A stretch of DNA of 64,000 nucleotides from Bacteroidia bacterium (lineage in GTDB: Bacteria > Bacteroidota > Bacteroidia > J057). Each line of letters starts with the position of its first letter. The first letter of the stretch is position 1. The stretch lies in contig JAWPMV010000001.1 of NCBI GenBank assembly GCA_033391075.1, positions 1,302,001-1,366,000 on the forward strand. The letters run 5' to 3'. Made by a program: the position numbers and the translations under genes. Below, in pieces: positions 9,401 through 20,400 of this stretch. Under the pieces are notes generated by a model. The model did no database searches. It had not been told where the DNA came from and saw only the letters and a program-made list of their open reading frames with translations.

Positions 9401-12400
9401 TCCCCATTTGCAGCACTTCCATTCGTAATATCATCAGAAGCATCTGTATCACCAGAGTTCGTGATAGTCGTTCCAGAAACTGTTATTCCAGTTCCACCGG
9501 TGTACGGCAGAGCAACAGAACTACCGCCATTTGAAAGACTGATAGTTGTTCCGGAAATACTTAGGGTTTGAATCTCATTTGAAGCATCATTATCGGCGTC
9601 ATTGGTGTCATCAGTTGAAGGTGCCCACTGGGTCCCGTTCCACTTCAAAACTTGTCCCGATGTAGGAGCTGTATTGGCAACAGCATTTCCATTCAGACCC
9701 GTAACTGTAAGGGTAGGGAAGGTGCCATCAACATCCCCTGCCGCTGCAGTTGAAGTTGTGATGTCATCAGAAGCATCCGTATCCCCTGTATTGCTTACTA
9801 TATTGCTCGCAATGGAGATTCCCGTTCCGGCAGTATAGGTATTATCATTATCTGCACTGGCTTCCCACTGAGTTCCATTCCACTTGAGAACTTCACCTGA
9901 GGTAGGAGCTGTGTTGGCTACTGCATTTCCATTTAAGGCTGTTACGGTAAGGGTAGGGAATGTACCGCTTACATCTCCGGCAGCAGCTGTTGAAGTTGTG
10001 ATATCATCTGAAGCATCTGTATCCCCATCATTGTTGATTACATTAGCTCCCGTAACTGTAATTCCTGTTCCTCCTGTATAGGTATTACCCCCGTCGGCTC
10101 CAGGTGCCCATTGGGTACCGTTCCACTTAAGAACTTCACCCGTAGCAGGAGCCGTATTGGCTACTGCATTTCCGTTTAAACCTGTTACACTCAAGGTTGG
10201 GAAGTTCCCGCTTACATCACCTGCAGCGGCAGTAGCTGTGGTGATATCATCAGAAGCATCTGTATCTCCTGTGTTCTCGATTACATTGGCACCGGTAATA
10301 TTTACCCCTGTACCTGCTGTGTATATGGTTCCTTGGTCAAGGCCGGGTTCCCACTCTGTCCCATTCCATTTCAATACTTGTCCGGAAGAAGGAGCAGTTG
10401 CTGAAACTGAGGAGCCCTGTAGACCGGTTACGGTCAAAGAAGAGTATAGACCGGTTGCATCACCTCCTGCTGTACTACTGGTCGTAAGGTCATCACTTGG
10501 GTTGGTATCACCTGTGTTTTCGATGATATTACCTGCAGCAATGTTGATGCCTGTACCTGCACTGTAGATTTCACCTACGTCAGAACCCAGGGTCCACTGT
10601 GTACCATTCCACTTAAGGATTTGACCGCTAGTGGTAGGAGCCGTATTCGTAATAGGAGATCCCTGAAGACTATTTACATTCAGGTTCCCAAATGTCCCAT
10701 CAACATCTCCTCCTGCTGAAGAAGAAGTCGTAATGTCATCCGAAGGATCTGTATCCCCCGTATTTGTAACAATATTGTTAGTTATATCAATGGCTGTACC
10801 TGCTGTATATACAGGTAAGCTTACGGTATTTCCATCTGTGATAGAAAGGTCGCTTCCTGATACGGAAAGTGTTTGGAACTCATTGGTTGGGTCAGAGTCA
10901 GCATCCACTCCCAAATCACTCGAAGGTTCCCAGGAAGTTCCATTCCATTTTAGTACCTGACCTGAAGTAGGTGCAGTTGTAGAAATGGCAGATCCCTGTA
11001 TGCTGTTCACATTCAGATTTGCAAAGGTACCATCAACATCTCCACCTGCTGTAGAACCGGTAGTGATATCATCAGAAGCATCGGTATCTCCCGTATTATT
11101 GATGGTAGTATTAGGTGCACTTCCTGAAAGAGAAATACCTGTACCAGCAGAATAAATCGGTAGGTCAACTGAGTTTGAAGAAGAAATAGAAACCGTAGTA
11201 CCTGTAATACTCAGGTTCTGAATTTCATTGGTAACATCTGCATCATCATCTATATCATCATCTATAGAAGGTACCCATTGTGAACCGTTCCATTTTAGGA
11301 TTTGTCCTGCAGTAGGAGCATTATTAGCTACGCTATTGCCTTGAATCTGCGTAACAATCGGATTGGGATAAGTTCCTCCCAAATCTCCACCTGCGGCAGA
11401 ACCGCTAGTGATATCATCAGAAGCATCCGTATCTCCTGTATTGACAATAGTTGTATTTGGAGCGCTACCTGTTAGGGTAATCCCTGTTCCGGCAGAATAA
11501 ATCGGTAAGTCGATAGAGTTACCTGCGGAAATAGAAACAGTTGTTCCAGTGATGCTCAGATCCTGATTCTCATTATCTGGATCGGAATCATCATCCACGT
11601 CATCATCTATAGAAGGGGTCCATTGTGTACCATTCCATTTCAGAATCTGACCAGTTGTAGGAGCTGTATTGGATACAGGCGAACCCTGAATTCCAGCTAC
11701 AGTTGGAGAAGGATAGGTTCCATCCAAATCTCCGGTAGCAGGAGTTCCGATATTGATGTCGTCTCCTCCATTGGTATCCCCTGTATTGTTGATTATGGTA
11801 TTAGGGGCGCTTCCTGATAAAGAGATTCCTGTACCTGCAGAGTAAATGGGCAGGTTTACTGTATTACCGGCAGAAATGCCGAGGGTATTCCCTACGATGC
11901 TCAAGTCCTGGTTTTCATTATCAGGATCAGAGTCATCATCGACATCATCATCTGTAGAAGGAATCCATTGGGTTCCATTCCATTTCAAAATCTGTCCAGC
12001 ATTTGGAGCAGTATTAGAAACCGGTGATCCCTGAATTTGGGTTACGCTTGGATTTGGATAGGTACCTCCTAGGTCTCCACCAGCAGCAGATCCCTGGGTA
12101 ATATCATCCAGCGCATTGGTATCTCCGGTATTGTTAATCACAGTGTTTGGTGCACTACCTGACATGGAGATTCCTGTTCCTGCAGTATAAATAGGAAGGT
12201 TTACGGTATTGCTTCCACTAATTCCCAGCGTTATACCACTCAGACTAAGTGCCTGAATCTCATTGGTAGAATTGGTGTCGTCATCTTCGTCGTCATCGTC
12301 TTCTGGGGACCATTGTGAGCCATTCCATTTGAGGATTTGGCCGAATCCGGGTGTTGTATTGGATACTTTTAAGCCCTGAATTTTATCTACGGTCGGGTTA

Positions 12401-14253
12401 GGATAAGTTCCAGTGAGGTCGCCACCAGCCAGAGAGCCAATGGTGATATCATCCAGTCCATCAAGGTCACCGGTATTCGAAATTACCGTTCCGTTAATGG
12501 AGATCCCGGCACCCGCAGTATATTCGGGCGGATCAGGTAAAGTAACAGTGCCTCCTCCATTTGAAAGAGAAAGGACACTTCCGTTAAGGGTTAGAAATTG
12601 TATCTCGTTTGTTGGATTGGGGTCAGCATCATCATTGGTGCCTGGGGTCCACTGGTTTCCATTCCATGACAGGACTTCTCCTGTGTTTGGGATGGCTGTA
12701 GAAATGGGATTACCCTGAATTGCATTGATTGTTAGGTTGCTGAATATCCCGTTTGCATCTCCGCCTGCAAGGCTGGAGGTAGTTATATCATCATTAGGAT
12801 TGGTATCTCCGGTATTGGTGATTTGGGTAATGTCCGGATTAGAGGTGCCAGAAAGTGAAATCCCAACACCTGCAGAATAGGTAGGAATCGTAATCGTTCC
12901 TCCTCCATTGGATAGGATGAGGCTATTACCTGTTCTGCTCAGGGTTTGAATCTCATTGGTTGGGTCCGCATCCGGGTCCGTAGTTTCATCAACTGCGGGT
13001 TCCCACTGACCATTATTGAATTTCAAAATCTCGCCATTGGCAGGAGGAGTAAGCGAAATTCCATTTCCTCTAAGTCTGACTACACTTAAAGTTGGATAGG
13101 TGCCTGAAACATCTCCTGATGCGAGGGTATTTACGGTAATATCATCATTAGGGTCTGTGTCTCCGGTATTTGAGATTACACTTCCTACTATGCTAATGCC
13201 TTGTCCGGGTATATAGTTTACAAATGGCAGGTTTACTGAGCCCCCACCATTGGATAGGGTTAAAATGGTACCAGCAATGGAAAGCTGTTGCGTATTTATA
13301 TCATCATTAGCAGGAGACCAACTAAATCCATCCCACTTGAGTACCTGACCGATACCGGCACCTTGCTGGGCGATATCGAGTTCATTTCCTATTCCGCCAT
13401 CACCTGTAAGACGTGCAGTAACATTTACTCCACCACCTGAAGTTACATTATCCGGTGAAGGTCTCCATTCTGTACCTGTCCATTTCAGGACATCACCTGA
13501 AGCAGGATTGAGGTTGGCAATAGAGCGCCCCTGAATACTCAGGATTTCCGGATTGGGATAGGCTCCTCCAAGGTCTCCTCCTGCAGCTGTCCCGATGATG
13601 ATATCATCCGAAGCATCTGCATCCCCGCTATTGTATATGGTATCATTGGAAATGGTAATCCCGGTACCTGCGATGGAACCACCACCGCCACCATCTGGAA
13701 CTGAGATCCACATAGTTCCGTCCCATTTCAATACATCTCCTACATTGGGCGCGGGCGCCACAACATCTGAAATGCTCCCGATACCTCCGGCCAGGCTTTG
13801 CGCCTCTTCCGCATATAAACTATAAGGGACACTTTCCAAAGGAGTAGTACCCATGTTTACAAATCCCTGTCCGTTGTCAAGCTCAACCTGAAGGTTGTGA
13901 GTCTGAGAACCCCAATCAATGTTGTTAAATTGGCCAAGATTAGGAAGTCCCCCACCGATTACAGCTGTAAAAAGACCATATTCATTGGTCTGTACGGTGT
14001 GGATTTCCTGATAGACCACATTTCCTCCTTGCAATATGCTGAATCGCACATTGAAAGTTTGGTTGGTAAGCAGGGTTTGGTTGTCCCTTGCAACAGCTTG
14101 ATAAGGTATACCCTGTGGTACTACCTGGGCACTAAGATCGCCCAATAAGAGTGCAAAGAAGCAGAAGGTGAGCAGCAAAATTCTCGCATTCATATTCCTG
14201 AAGCTTTTGATGTTAGCAAATGAGTAGGAGTGATTAGATGATAATTTTTGCAT
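6409..14253 (-). CDS. giant repetitive fibre-like protein with C-terminal S74 chaperone domain
   Basis: This 2,614-residue secreted protein resembles a phage tail fibre or trimeric adhesin. From the N-terminus it has a signal sequence with a long basic leader (hydrophobic core ILLLTFCFFALLLGDLSA), then a domain with IPYQAVARDNQTLL and ESVPYSLYAEEA that is typical of Bacteroidota tail-fibre-domain proteins. A long repeat region follows, then the S74 intramolecular chaperone domain and a terminal coiled coil (EQKAKLDKQQRMIEELEARL). In the S74 domain TSDLRMK carries Ser2489 and Lys2494, spaced like the self-cleavage dyad of endosialidase-type chaperones, so autoproteolytic release of the last ~125 residues after trimerisation is predicted. 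No T9SS sorting domain is present. An internal Met at 14193 is an alternative start, but the leader around 14253 matches that of the gene starting at 26643, so I keep 14253. Likely surface-exposed; the ligand is unknown. Confidence 0.9.
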   Translation of the reverse strand: MQKLSSNHSYSFANIKSFRNMNARILLLTFCFFALLLGDLSAQVVPQGIPYQAVARDNQTLLTNQTFNVRFSILQGGNVVYQEIHTVQTNEYGLFTAVIGGGLPNLGQFNNIDWGSQTHNLQVELDNGQGFVNMGTTPLESVPYSLYAEEAQSLAGGIGSISDVVAPAPNVGDVLKWDGTMWISVPDGGGGGSIAGTGITISNDTIYNSGDADASDDIIIGTAAGGDLGGAYPNPEILSIQGRSIANLNPASGDVLKWTGTEWRPSPDNVTSGGGVNVTARLTGDGGIGNELDIAQQGAGIGQVLKWDGFSWSPANDDINTQQLSIAGTILTLSNGGGSVNLPFVNYIPGQGISIVGSVISNTGDTDPNDDITVNTLASGDVSGTYPTLSVVRLRGNGISLTPPANGEILKFNNGQWEPAVDETTDPDADPTNEIQTLSRTGNSLILSNGGGTITIPTYSAGVGISLSGTSNPDITQITNTGDTNPNDDITTSSLAGGDANGIFSNLTINAIQGNPISTAIPNTGEVLSWNGNQWTPGTNDDADPNPTNEIQFLTLNGSVLSLSNGGGTVTLPDPPEYTAGAGISINGTVISNTGDLDGLDDITIGSLAGGDLTGTYPNPTVDKIQGLKVSNTTPGFGQILKWNGSQWSPEDDDDEDDDTNSTNEIQALSLSGITLGISGSNTVNLPIYTAGTGISMSGSAPNTVINNTGDTNALDDITQGSAAGGDLGGTYPNPSVTQIQGSPVSNTAPNAGQILKWNGTQWIPSTDDDVDDDSDPDNENQDLSIVGNTLGISAGNTVNLPIYSAGTGISLSGSAPNTIINNTGDTNGGDDINIGTPATGDLDGTYPSPTVAGIQGSPVSNTAPTTGQILKWNGTQWTPSIDDDVDDDSDPDNENQDLSITGTTVSISAGNSIDLPIYSAGTGITLTGSAPNTTIVNTGDTDASDDITSGSAAGGDLGGTYPNPIVTQIQGNSVANNAPTAGQILKWNGSQWVPSIDDDIDDDADVTNEIQNLSITGTTVSISSSNSVDLPIYSAGTGISLSGSAPNTTINNTGDTDASDDITTGSTAGGDVDGTFANLNVNSIQGSAISTTAPTSGQVLKWNGTSWEPSSDLGVDADSDPTNEFQTLSVSGSDLSITDGNTVSLPVYTAGTAIDITNNIVTNTGDTDPSDDITTSSSAGGDVDGTFGNLNVNSLQGSPITNTAPTTSGQILKWNGTQWTLGSDVGEIYSAGTGINIAAGNIIENTGDTNPSDDLTTSSTAGGDATGLYSSLTVTGLQGSSVSATAPSSGQVLKWNGTEWEPGLDQGTIYTAGTGVNITGANVIENTGDTDASDDITTATAAAGDVSGNFPTLSVTGLNGNAVANTAPATGEVLKWNGTQWAPGADGGNTYTGGTGITVTGANVINNDGDTDASDDITTSTAAAGDVSGTFPTLTVTALNGNAVANTAPTSGEVLKWNGTQWEASADNDNTYTAGTGISIASNIVSNTGDTDASDDITTSTAAAGDVDGTFPTLTVTGLNGNAVANTAPTSGQVLKWNGTQWAPSTDDTNDADNDASNEIQTLSISGTTISLSNGGSSVALPYTGGTGITVSGTTITNSGDTDASDDITNGSAANGDLDGTYPNPTVDGLQGNPVASTAPTTDQVLKWNGSQWAPAADDTVNITAGTGLSFAGSTLNLDNTSVTGGTYGSATAVPAFTVDAQGRLTGVSEIPITDNNTTYTAGTGLDLTGTTFSIENTSVSAGSYGSDTEVPVFTVDAQGRITGVSNTTISGNVNYTAGPGIDIDVTNQITNTGDTDASDDITTASTAGGDVTGTFSALTVTKIQGENVSSGTPSTNDVLKYVGGVWTPSTDANTEYTAGTGLNLSASEFSLANTAVSAGSYGSATQVPALTVDAQGRITAVTNTTITDNNTTYTAGTGMDLSGTTFSLANTAVTAGSYGSNTEVPVLTVDAQGRITGVTNTTITDNNTTYTAGTGLGLAGTTFNLENTGVSAGSYGSTTEVPVFSVDAQGRISSVTNTTITDNNTTYTAGTGLDLSGTTFNLANTAVSAGSYGSATEVPVLSVDAQGRITGVSNTTITDNNTTYTAGTGMDLSGTTFNMTNTGVTASTYGSATEVPVFTVDAQGRISSVTNTTVTDNNTTYTAGTALSLAGTEFNLDNTAVTAGSYGSATEIPVFTVDAQGRITGVTNTTVSGGGGIYLAGTGLTLTGGNTFNLDNTAVTAGSYGSATEVPAFTVDAQGRITGVTNTTITDNNTTYTAGTGLDLTGTEFSLPTSGVTANTYGSATEVPVLTVDAQGIITGVTNTTITDNNTTYTAGTGLTLSTTEFNLDNTAVTAGSYGSATQVPAFTVDAQGRITGVTNTTITDNNTTYTAGTGINITGGNVVENTGDTNASDDITTATIGAGDVSGTFPTLTVDGLQGTAVSANAPTSGQVLHYDGTDWEGKALTTSDLTIDSNIIPDTDNTYSLGNASFKFTEVFATNGTINTSDLRMKEDIEEIGYGLEEIMKLRPVSFAWKNQQEGSRKLGLIAQEILPVINEVVKTHGSRVNPETGETFQEELDAYGVFYSDLIPVLIKGIQEQQGQISEQKAKLDKQQRMIEELEARLSKLENKQ
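7085..9265 (-). repeat. TVDAQGR repeat array inside the fibre gene
   Basis: Eleven units of about 44 residues (about 132-140 bp) carry the core (V/I)P(V/A)(F/L)(T/S)VDAQGR(I/L)(T/S) followed by TNTTITDNNTTYTAGTG. The boundaries given are approximate. One unit of the other repeat type is embedded at about 8690-8930. High DNA similarity between units makes this stretch prone to assembly collapse and to copy-number change. Confidence 0.85.
9266..13760 (-). repeat. GDTDxxDDI / LKWNGTQW repeat array inside the fibre gene
   Basis: Units average roughly 60-100 residues and carry NTGDTDASDDI, a GGD..G.YPNP or GTF segment, IQG or LNG, and (I/V)LKWNG(T/S)QW. I count 18 copies of the LK(W/F/Y)xG..W core in the whole protein, most of them here, with Asp-rich linkers such as DDDVDDDSDPDNENQ between some units. 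The boundaries are approximate. The regular period suggests a beta-structured stalk. Confidence 0.85.
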
Positions 14254-14400
14254 AAAGTAGTTAGTCAGTATAATGGATCTACTTTTATTTAAACGTGAGT
14301 TATGTTCCGACCCAAAGGGCCGGAATAACCATATTTACTCACATGAATGAACGTTTATAAATGAAGCCTAATCCTAAAAAGGTCAGGCCTACTAAGCTAC

Positions 14401-17400
14401 CTATTTCAGGATCAGTTTCTGTACCTGTATATCTTGATTCCCAAACTCTGACACAGTCAGACGATAAATATACAAACCAGCGGGCAATCTTCTGCCAGAA
14501 TTGTTAGTTCCATCCCAAATTATTTCATGGAATCCCCCCTCAATGCTATCTTTTGTCCATTCTGCAACCAATTGTCCTTTCTGATCAAGTACTTCCATTT
14601 TTATATCAAAGAAGTTTCCATTTTCCGGTAGGCTGTAGGGCAAATGCACTTCATTAACTGCCGGATTTGGATAGGCCAATCCCAGGAAGACTTTGTCTGC
14701 CTGAATTTGTTCTTCTATGAATGAGGCTGATCCAAACAGGATTTTGAATTTTCTTGTATTTTCTTCGCTCAGAGAACGATAGGAACTAACCATGGCCATA
14801 TCCACAAACTTCTGTCTCTCTACATCAAATAGATACAGTTGAAGTCCACTCGTTCCAAAAGATTCATTGTTCCAGGAAAGCTCTACATAAGGATCAGCGA
14901 GATTGCTGTTTACTGAGAATTCCCAAATGAAGTTCTTCTGAGTCGGTACGATATCACGGGTAAAGTTCTTGATGCTATCTGCCTCACGACTAAAGTTCAG
15001 TTCAAGATACTGACTCGGTCTTGGGGCGACATACCAGTCTTCTTTGTCCAGGCCTTCTTTCGCCTCCGGACTCATACCGATGGCTGCCAAACGAGAGGTC
15101 AGTCCTCCGCTTTTCATATGTATCCCTAATTTCCATTCTGCAGAATGAATGTTGGGAGACGGTAGGTCAGCTTCGAATAGGAAACCTGTACGGTTGATGC
15201 TGTTGTTTTTGATCACTGGAATCTTAAGGCTCATTGTCTGATTTGCTCTGACAAAGACTCCTCTATATTCACTTACGGTCGTTACAGCTTGATATCCAGC
15301 AGAAGAATAACCCAATGGAGATCCCTGAATTTTATCCGCATCCGGTAAGTTGGCCTGGAGTATATCGTTCCAGGATAAGTTGAATGCGTAGGGATTACCG
15401 ATCTGATTCCATCCCGGACTCAGTGTAATGCTGAAGGGATCTGATTTCTTAACCTGGGTAGTATGTCCGGCTCCCGTATTGAAGCTTTGGCTTTCTTTCG
15501 TAATCAACCAGTAACCAAGACCGGTTTCAATATTGTCCAGCCCTTCTGTATACTCCACACTTCCTCCTGTCTGATAGTGCCAGAACCTCCATTTGAAGAT
15601 GTCGTATTCTCCAAATTCTTCCAGGGTCGCTGAAATGGCATTATTGCTCAACACCAAAGGAATAGAGATGATATTGTAATCTGTTACATCCTTTCCAAAG
15701 GCCATATCAGTAAACTCATAAGGCATACCGGAAGGATAGTTGATATAGGTGTACCCAGTATCTGAATATGCATTAAAGCCTGCAGTTGTACCTAGTACTT
15801 CGAAATAGTATTCAACTCCTATTTCGTCTACCAAATCCGTACTAATATCAAAAATATAAGGATTGCTTGGAGCAGTCAGTACCATACGGGTAAAGGCTGA
15901 AGAATCAGAAATTCCTCTATAGTAGATGGCTACCTCTGCAACAATATTCAAGTCATCAATGATGATGCTACTTTCCACATCATTTCCTCCCCAATCGATA
16001 AAATCAGCAAAATCTTCCTGAACGATGAGGGGTTGAGGATTGTTGAAGTTGAGGGTTTCTTCGGGAGCGAAAGCAGAACCCTCAAAGCCCTGGTCAACGG
16101 TTTGTACACTCCATACATAAGTACCATCCGGCAGATTATTGATTCGCCAATTGAAATTGCCCTGAGTATTTCCTCTTACATGGATTTTCCTATACCCATT
16201 TGTCAGGTCCGCATGAGCAGATTGGATATGTTCTTTATCACTGGCTGGGCCAAAGTAGAGATTGTAACTCAAGCCATCTACCGTTGCCGCGTCAAATCCC
16301 GCAGGAGCTTCCCATTCAAGGACCAAAGTAGCGCCTACTACTCTATGTTCCAGAGAATCAGGAACGGGTGGCTGTACACTGGCTATTGTATCAATATTAT
16401 GGAAGATGGATAAGACTTCGTTATTATTTACATCCAGGCCTGTCATGATCAGGTCCAGTTGCCCATCATTATCATAGTCAATCCAGTCTGCACTTCCCTG
16501 AGCCATATCCCTCAGGTTTTGCGAGCTGAACAAATCCTGGGTAAAACCACCTAAGCCGTCATTTCTGAATAGAAGACTGCTTTTGTCGGCAGGATTAATA
16601 CCTGTCTGTCCATTTACTACAAAATCCGGCCAGTTATCATTGTTGAAGTCTCCCCAGAGGATATTTCCATTTGTCATGCTAACAGAACCAAGGCTGATTG
16701 GATTGAAGACGTCATTTGCCGCATCATAGCTATAGCCTACAGTAATAGGAGCAAAGCTGGGTCCGACGCTGTTATCTCCACTGATCAATACATCCAGGTA
16801 GCCATCATTATTGAAATCTGCCCAGTCTGCATCACTGTTTTTTGCAGTTCCGAGAGAACTGTTTGTGAAGAGGCTGAAACTGAATGGTCCATCATTGGTG
16901 AATAGCTGAATGGTAGCTCCATTAGAAAGAGATTCACCTGTAATCAGTACATCCATATCTCCATCACGGTCGTAGTCAGCAGCTTTGATGCTACCATTTC
17001 TCACGTCTGCAAAAGGAGAACTTACGGGATCGAATACCCCATCTTCATTTTCATAGAGGTCTGTTTGAGGAACTCCATTGGCATCATTTCCACTTATGAT
17101 CAGGTCGAGGTCGCCGTCATTGTCAAAGTCTGCCATTTCCATGTCTCCATCACTCAATGCAACAAGGTCACTTACTGCATTGGCATCTGCTGTAAACCTT
17201 CCGCCATCATTGTTATAGACAAATACTACATGATTACCAGGGTTGGCATTGTCGATACCACTGATGATCAGGTCGGCATCACCATCATTGTCATAATCGC
17301 CCCAAATGGCAGATGCATTTTGGATGTCATTCAGGTCAAGAGAAGCGTCTGGGTCTCTGACGAATCTACCTCCAGTACCGGAATTATATTCATTTCGGAT

Positions 17401-20400
17401 GATGTCTGTTTTTCCTGCACCTGCTGATTCTCCTACCATGAGGAAATCTATGTCTCCGTCCTGGTCGTAATCCGCACTGGCAACAACACCATTGGAAAGA
17501 CCTCCGGGTACTCCATTGGGGAATACATTGTTGGTGACTTCTTCAAATCCAGGAGGATTGAAGGTAAAGGCACCTGTGGCCCATTCTGATCCTTCAAAGT
17601 CAGGACGAATAGCCTGTACCCTCCAGGTATATTGGCGACCTGATACCAGACCTCCGACTCTCCATTCCAGGTTTTGACCTACATTTCCTTTCGCCACAAC
17701 TCTTCTCCATCCCTGATTTCCGGATGAAAGTTCTGCCATCCCTGCTTTTACAAATTCATCGTTTGCTGTAATACCAATAGAGACATTGTAGGTGTATCCT
17801 TCTGCATTATCTGGGGCTATCCAGCTCAGTTTTACTTTACTACCATCCACTTCTTCGTTTCGAATTTCTGGTGGATCTAGTGGTGAATTCTGGGTGCGAT
17901 CAATATTTCTATAGATGGTAAATGCATTGGCTACGCCTTCACCGCTCAGGGCAAGGTCCAGTTTCCCATCATTGTCATAATCTCCCCAGGCAATATCTCC
18001 CGTAATTAGGTTTTCAAGATTTGCACTTGCATTGGCATCTTGAGAATAATTGCCATTGGTGGCTTGTTTAAACACCAGGGTTTGGCCGATATTGCTGGCA
18101 TTTTCGCCCGAAAGAATGATATCTACACGATCATCGTTGGTATAATCTCCAAAAATTGCCTCACCACCTGCAAGAGCCGTAAGTCCGGCAGTACTGGCTG
18201 AGAAAGCTCCATTACCATCATTCAGGAAGATATCGGTAAAAGGAATCGTGCCGGAGTATCCGCTTATCAAAAGATCCGTATTTCCATCTCTGTCTACATC
18301 GGCGCAATCAAAACTTAGCTGAGTAAGAGATGGAATTGAGCTAAGCGTATTAGCTGAGCCATAAGTAGCATTTCCGGTATTTAACAATAGCTGGAATCCT
18401 CCATCACCCCCACTAAGGATGTCCAGGAAGCCGTCATTATTTACGTCTACAAACCTGACCTGAGCATTATCATTTGCGGGAACAACTACTGCCGGGATGG
18501 GAGAACTATAGCCATCCACCCCATCATTTCTTATTACCCTGATTTCATCTGCCGTTCCATTATTTCCACTAATCATGATATCCAGATCCCCATCATTGTC
18601 ATAATCTCCAAAATTCATTTGGCTATCACTAAGGTCAGGAAGGACCGGGAAGGAATTTTCAGTGAAATCTCCTCCGTTTTCATTTGTATAAATTCTGCTG
18701 ATAGCACCACTGGCACCCAGACCTGAAAGTGCAATGTCCAGCCAGGTATCCTCATCCAGGTCCACCCATTTTACAGTCCCGTTTCGGATATCAGCGAGTT
18801 TATTTGATAGAGTGGTATTTAATTGAAGGGTTCTGCCGTCGAGGTTTTCATACAAATAGGTTCCAAAGGCCGCAGAAGCGGATTCTCCTGCAATCAAGAG
18901 GTCCAAATCACCATCTTTATCAAAATCTCCCCAATTCAGGCTACTATTTTTCAACCCTTCAGGTATACCATTCGGGAATACCAATTGGTTCATGTTGACA
19001 AACACAGGTGGGCTATACACAAAGGTATCAGCCGGAGAGCTAAAGCCAGAGCCTTCAAAATCCGGTCCGATTGCCTGCACGGCCCACTCATAGGTTCCTG
19101 CGGCTAATCCTCTGATGCTCCATTGGGTGAGATTTCCTTGTCCGCCATTTGCAGCGATTTCGCGCAAACCTGTAGTCATATCCGCCATAGGGGAGAGGAA
19201 GTAGGTTGTACCTCCAGGATTCCTCAGGCGAATTTGATAAGAATGTGCGGGCAATAAAGCTGCAGGGATATTAGCAGGCGGTGTCCAGGTAAAAGTAACT
19301 GAGTCTGAGCTAATGATAGCCGGAGAAAGAACAGGTGCATCCGGCGTAACATTGGGGTTAGGGTCTATGTTTCTGTATATAGTAAATCCTCTTCGGGGTG
19401 ATGCATCTGCATACTGACCCGTTAGAATGAGATCTAGTTTTTGGTCTCCATCTATATCTCCAAATACAGGACTTGAGCCTTCATTGGAACCAAAAAGATA
19501 ATTGCTGGTAATAACATCTTTGGTAAAGGTCAGGGTACCTGCTCCATCATTGGTGTAGAGAGAGGTGGTACGATTTCCTTGAGAAACGCCATCCTGGCCA
19601 CTGACGATAAAGTCGGCATAGCCATCGTCATTGTAATCTCCCCAAATGCCTTTTCCATTTTTTACTCCATCAAATATTTGTCCCGTGGAAACAAAGGCTC
19701 CATTGGCAGGATTGTATCTGTAAACACGGGTAATGGGGACTACCTGATTGACCGTAGATTCTCCTGTAATTAGAAGGTCCTGATAGCCATCAGAATTGAA
19801 GTCCATCCAATCAATACTTCCTTGCTGTACACCATCCAGGGGTGCATCTGCTCCCATATCGGTGAATCCTCCCAGAGGTCCGTTATTGCGGTAAACTTTT
19901 GCATGCAAAACGCCTCCTTCTCTCCCGACAATAGCAAGATCGGCATATCCGTCCCGGTTAAAGTCTCCCCAGGCAATACTACTTTCGTTTACCTGAACCA
20001 GATTGATACTAGAATTTACGATGAAGGTATCCAGTTCTCGGATATTCTCATAGATTGCCGAGAAAGGATCACCAGAAGCATTTGCCCCTGTCAAAGCGAG
20101 GTCAAGGTCGCCATCATGGTCATAATCTGCCCAGTCGGCCTCTCCATTCTCTACATTTTCCAGGATAGCTGAAAGTCTGATGTTGAGTGAGAAAGAACCT
20201 GCTCCCAGGTTATCATAAATACGGGTAGCCAGGTTTCCATTACCAACATTTCCCAGTACGATAGCATCCAGGTCTCCATCATTGTCATAGTCTGCCCAAT
20301 CGGTATCGCTATTGAATACATTGAGGAATTGATTGGAAACTCCATTATCAAAGGAGAATACTCCATTTTTGTTTTTCAGGATGGCTGTGGATCCCAATCC

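Noticed and set aside
8392-11000. Several short plus-strand open frames across the fibre repeats
   Set aside because: They repeat with the period of the fibre units and are antisense shadows, not separate genes.
6409-14253. Regularly spaced repeats that could suggest a CRISPR array
   Set aside because: The repeats stay in one reading frame, are 130 bp or more in length and encode a continuous protein, so they are not a CRISPR array.
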